From positions 3,100,001-3,164,000 of the forward strand of contig NZ_OY776223.1 of assembly GCF_963675395.1 (NCBI RefSeq): a stretch of DNA of 64,000 nt, read 5' to 3'. This stretch comes from an uncultured Vibrio sp. (lineage in GTDB: Bacteria > Pseudomonadota > Gammaproteobacteria > Enterobacterales > Vibrionaceae). A program made the position numbers and the translations under genes. Numbering within the stretch: the first letter of the stretch is position 1; each line of letters opens with the position of its first letter. Under the pieces are notes generated by a model. The model was not told where the DNA came from, searched no databases, and was given only the letters and a program-made list of their open reading frames with translations. Shown piece after piece: positions 63,954 to 64,000 of this stretch.

Positions 63954-64000
63954 ATGCCCCAGAATTATGATAGACATATCAGTAATTTGACCAAAGACAC
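63954..64000 (+). CDS. Start of a gene cut by the window edge
   Basis: The ATG at 63954 is preceded by a very strong GGAGGGAGG ribosome binding site. Sixteen codons are visible (MPQNYDRHISNLTKDT) before the window ends. This is too short to identify. Confidence 0.6.
   Translation, partial: MPQNYDRHISNLTKD

Overview
The window is a chromosomal segment of a Vibrio species. Its housekeeping genes (ubiG, gyrA, ribA, ycbB-mepK-gloC, aspC, asnS, queD, sdaA/sdaC, pabB, fumarase, ycjX-ycjF-tyrR) are of gammaproteobacterial Vibrio type. Several neighbourhoods are characteristic of Vibrio: a four-gene imelysin cluster after ribA, a MarR-type CosR next to a BCCT carrier, and an IntIA integrase heading an array of about 120-bp attC repeats. 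The species cannot be fixed by eye. Gene order up to tyrR resembles chromosome 1 of known vibrios. No rRNA, tRNA or CRISPR array was seen.

Layout. 1-13.8 kb: divergent ubiG and gyrA, a small GTG-start gene, ribA, an iron-regulated periplasmic operon (imelysin, di-haem oxidoreductase, imelysin-like lipoprotein, Tat-exported DUF1513 protein) behind a plausible Fur box, then cell-wall enzymes YcbB and MepK and the glyoxalase GloC. 13.8-25.5 kb: a DUF2982 membrane protein, a small winged-helix-like protein, a TRAP transporter (DctP, Q, M) followed by a Cache histidine kinase and NarL-type regulator, CosR, a BCCT compatible-solute carrier and a dCache chemoreceptor. 25.5-49 kb: mostly core metabolism, including a DnaQ-like exonuclease/DUF294 pair, an outer-membrane barrel, a MocR regulator, serine uptake and deamination, folate synthesis, fumarase, TyrR and three small enzymes or hypotheticals.

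49-57.7 kb: a chromosomal integron. IntIA is intact (R135, H267, R270, H293, Y302 all present) and reads leftward from a LexA-box promoter. To its right lie attI and a short array of about a dozen cassettes, all oriented away from the integrase. Cassette limits are clear because each cassette's first 8-11 bases are the reverse complement of the bases opening its own attC. Cassettes carry two GNAT acetyltransferases, a tautomerase-like protein without the catalytic N-terminal proline, a P-loop kinase, DUF2513-like and DUF6236-like proteins, three unknown small proteins, and two related cassettes with no conserved reading frame. An IS30-family element sits where one attC and the front of the next cassette have been lost. 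The last attC is cut off after about 24 bases, which ends the array.

57.7-64 kb: a scarred junction with an IS110-family transposase remnant (premature stop, missing C-terminus), then a tight three-gene operon (DUF3604 metal-dependent hydrolase-like protein, membrane-anchored PpiC-type isomerase, HupE/UreJ-type membrane protein), a secreted protein with a seven-residue Asn/Ser-rich repeat, and the first bases of another gene cut by the window edge.
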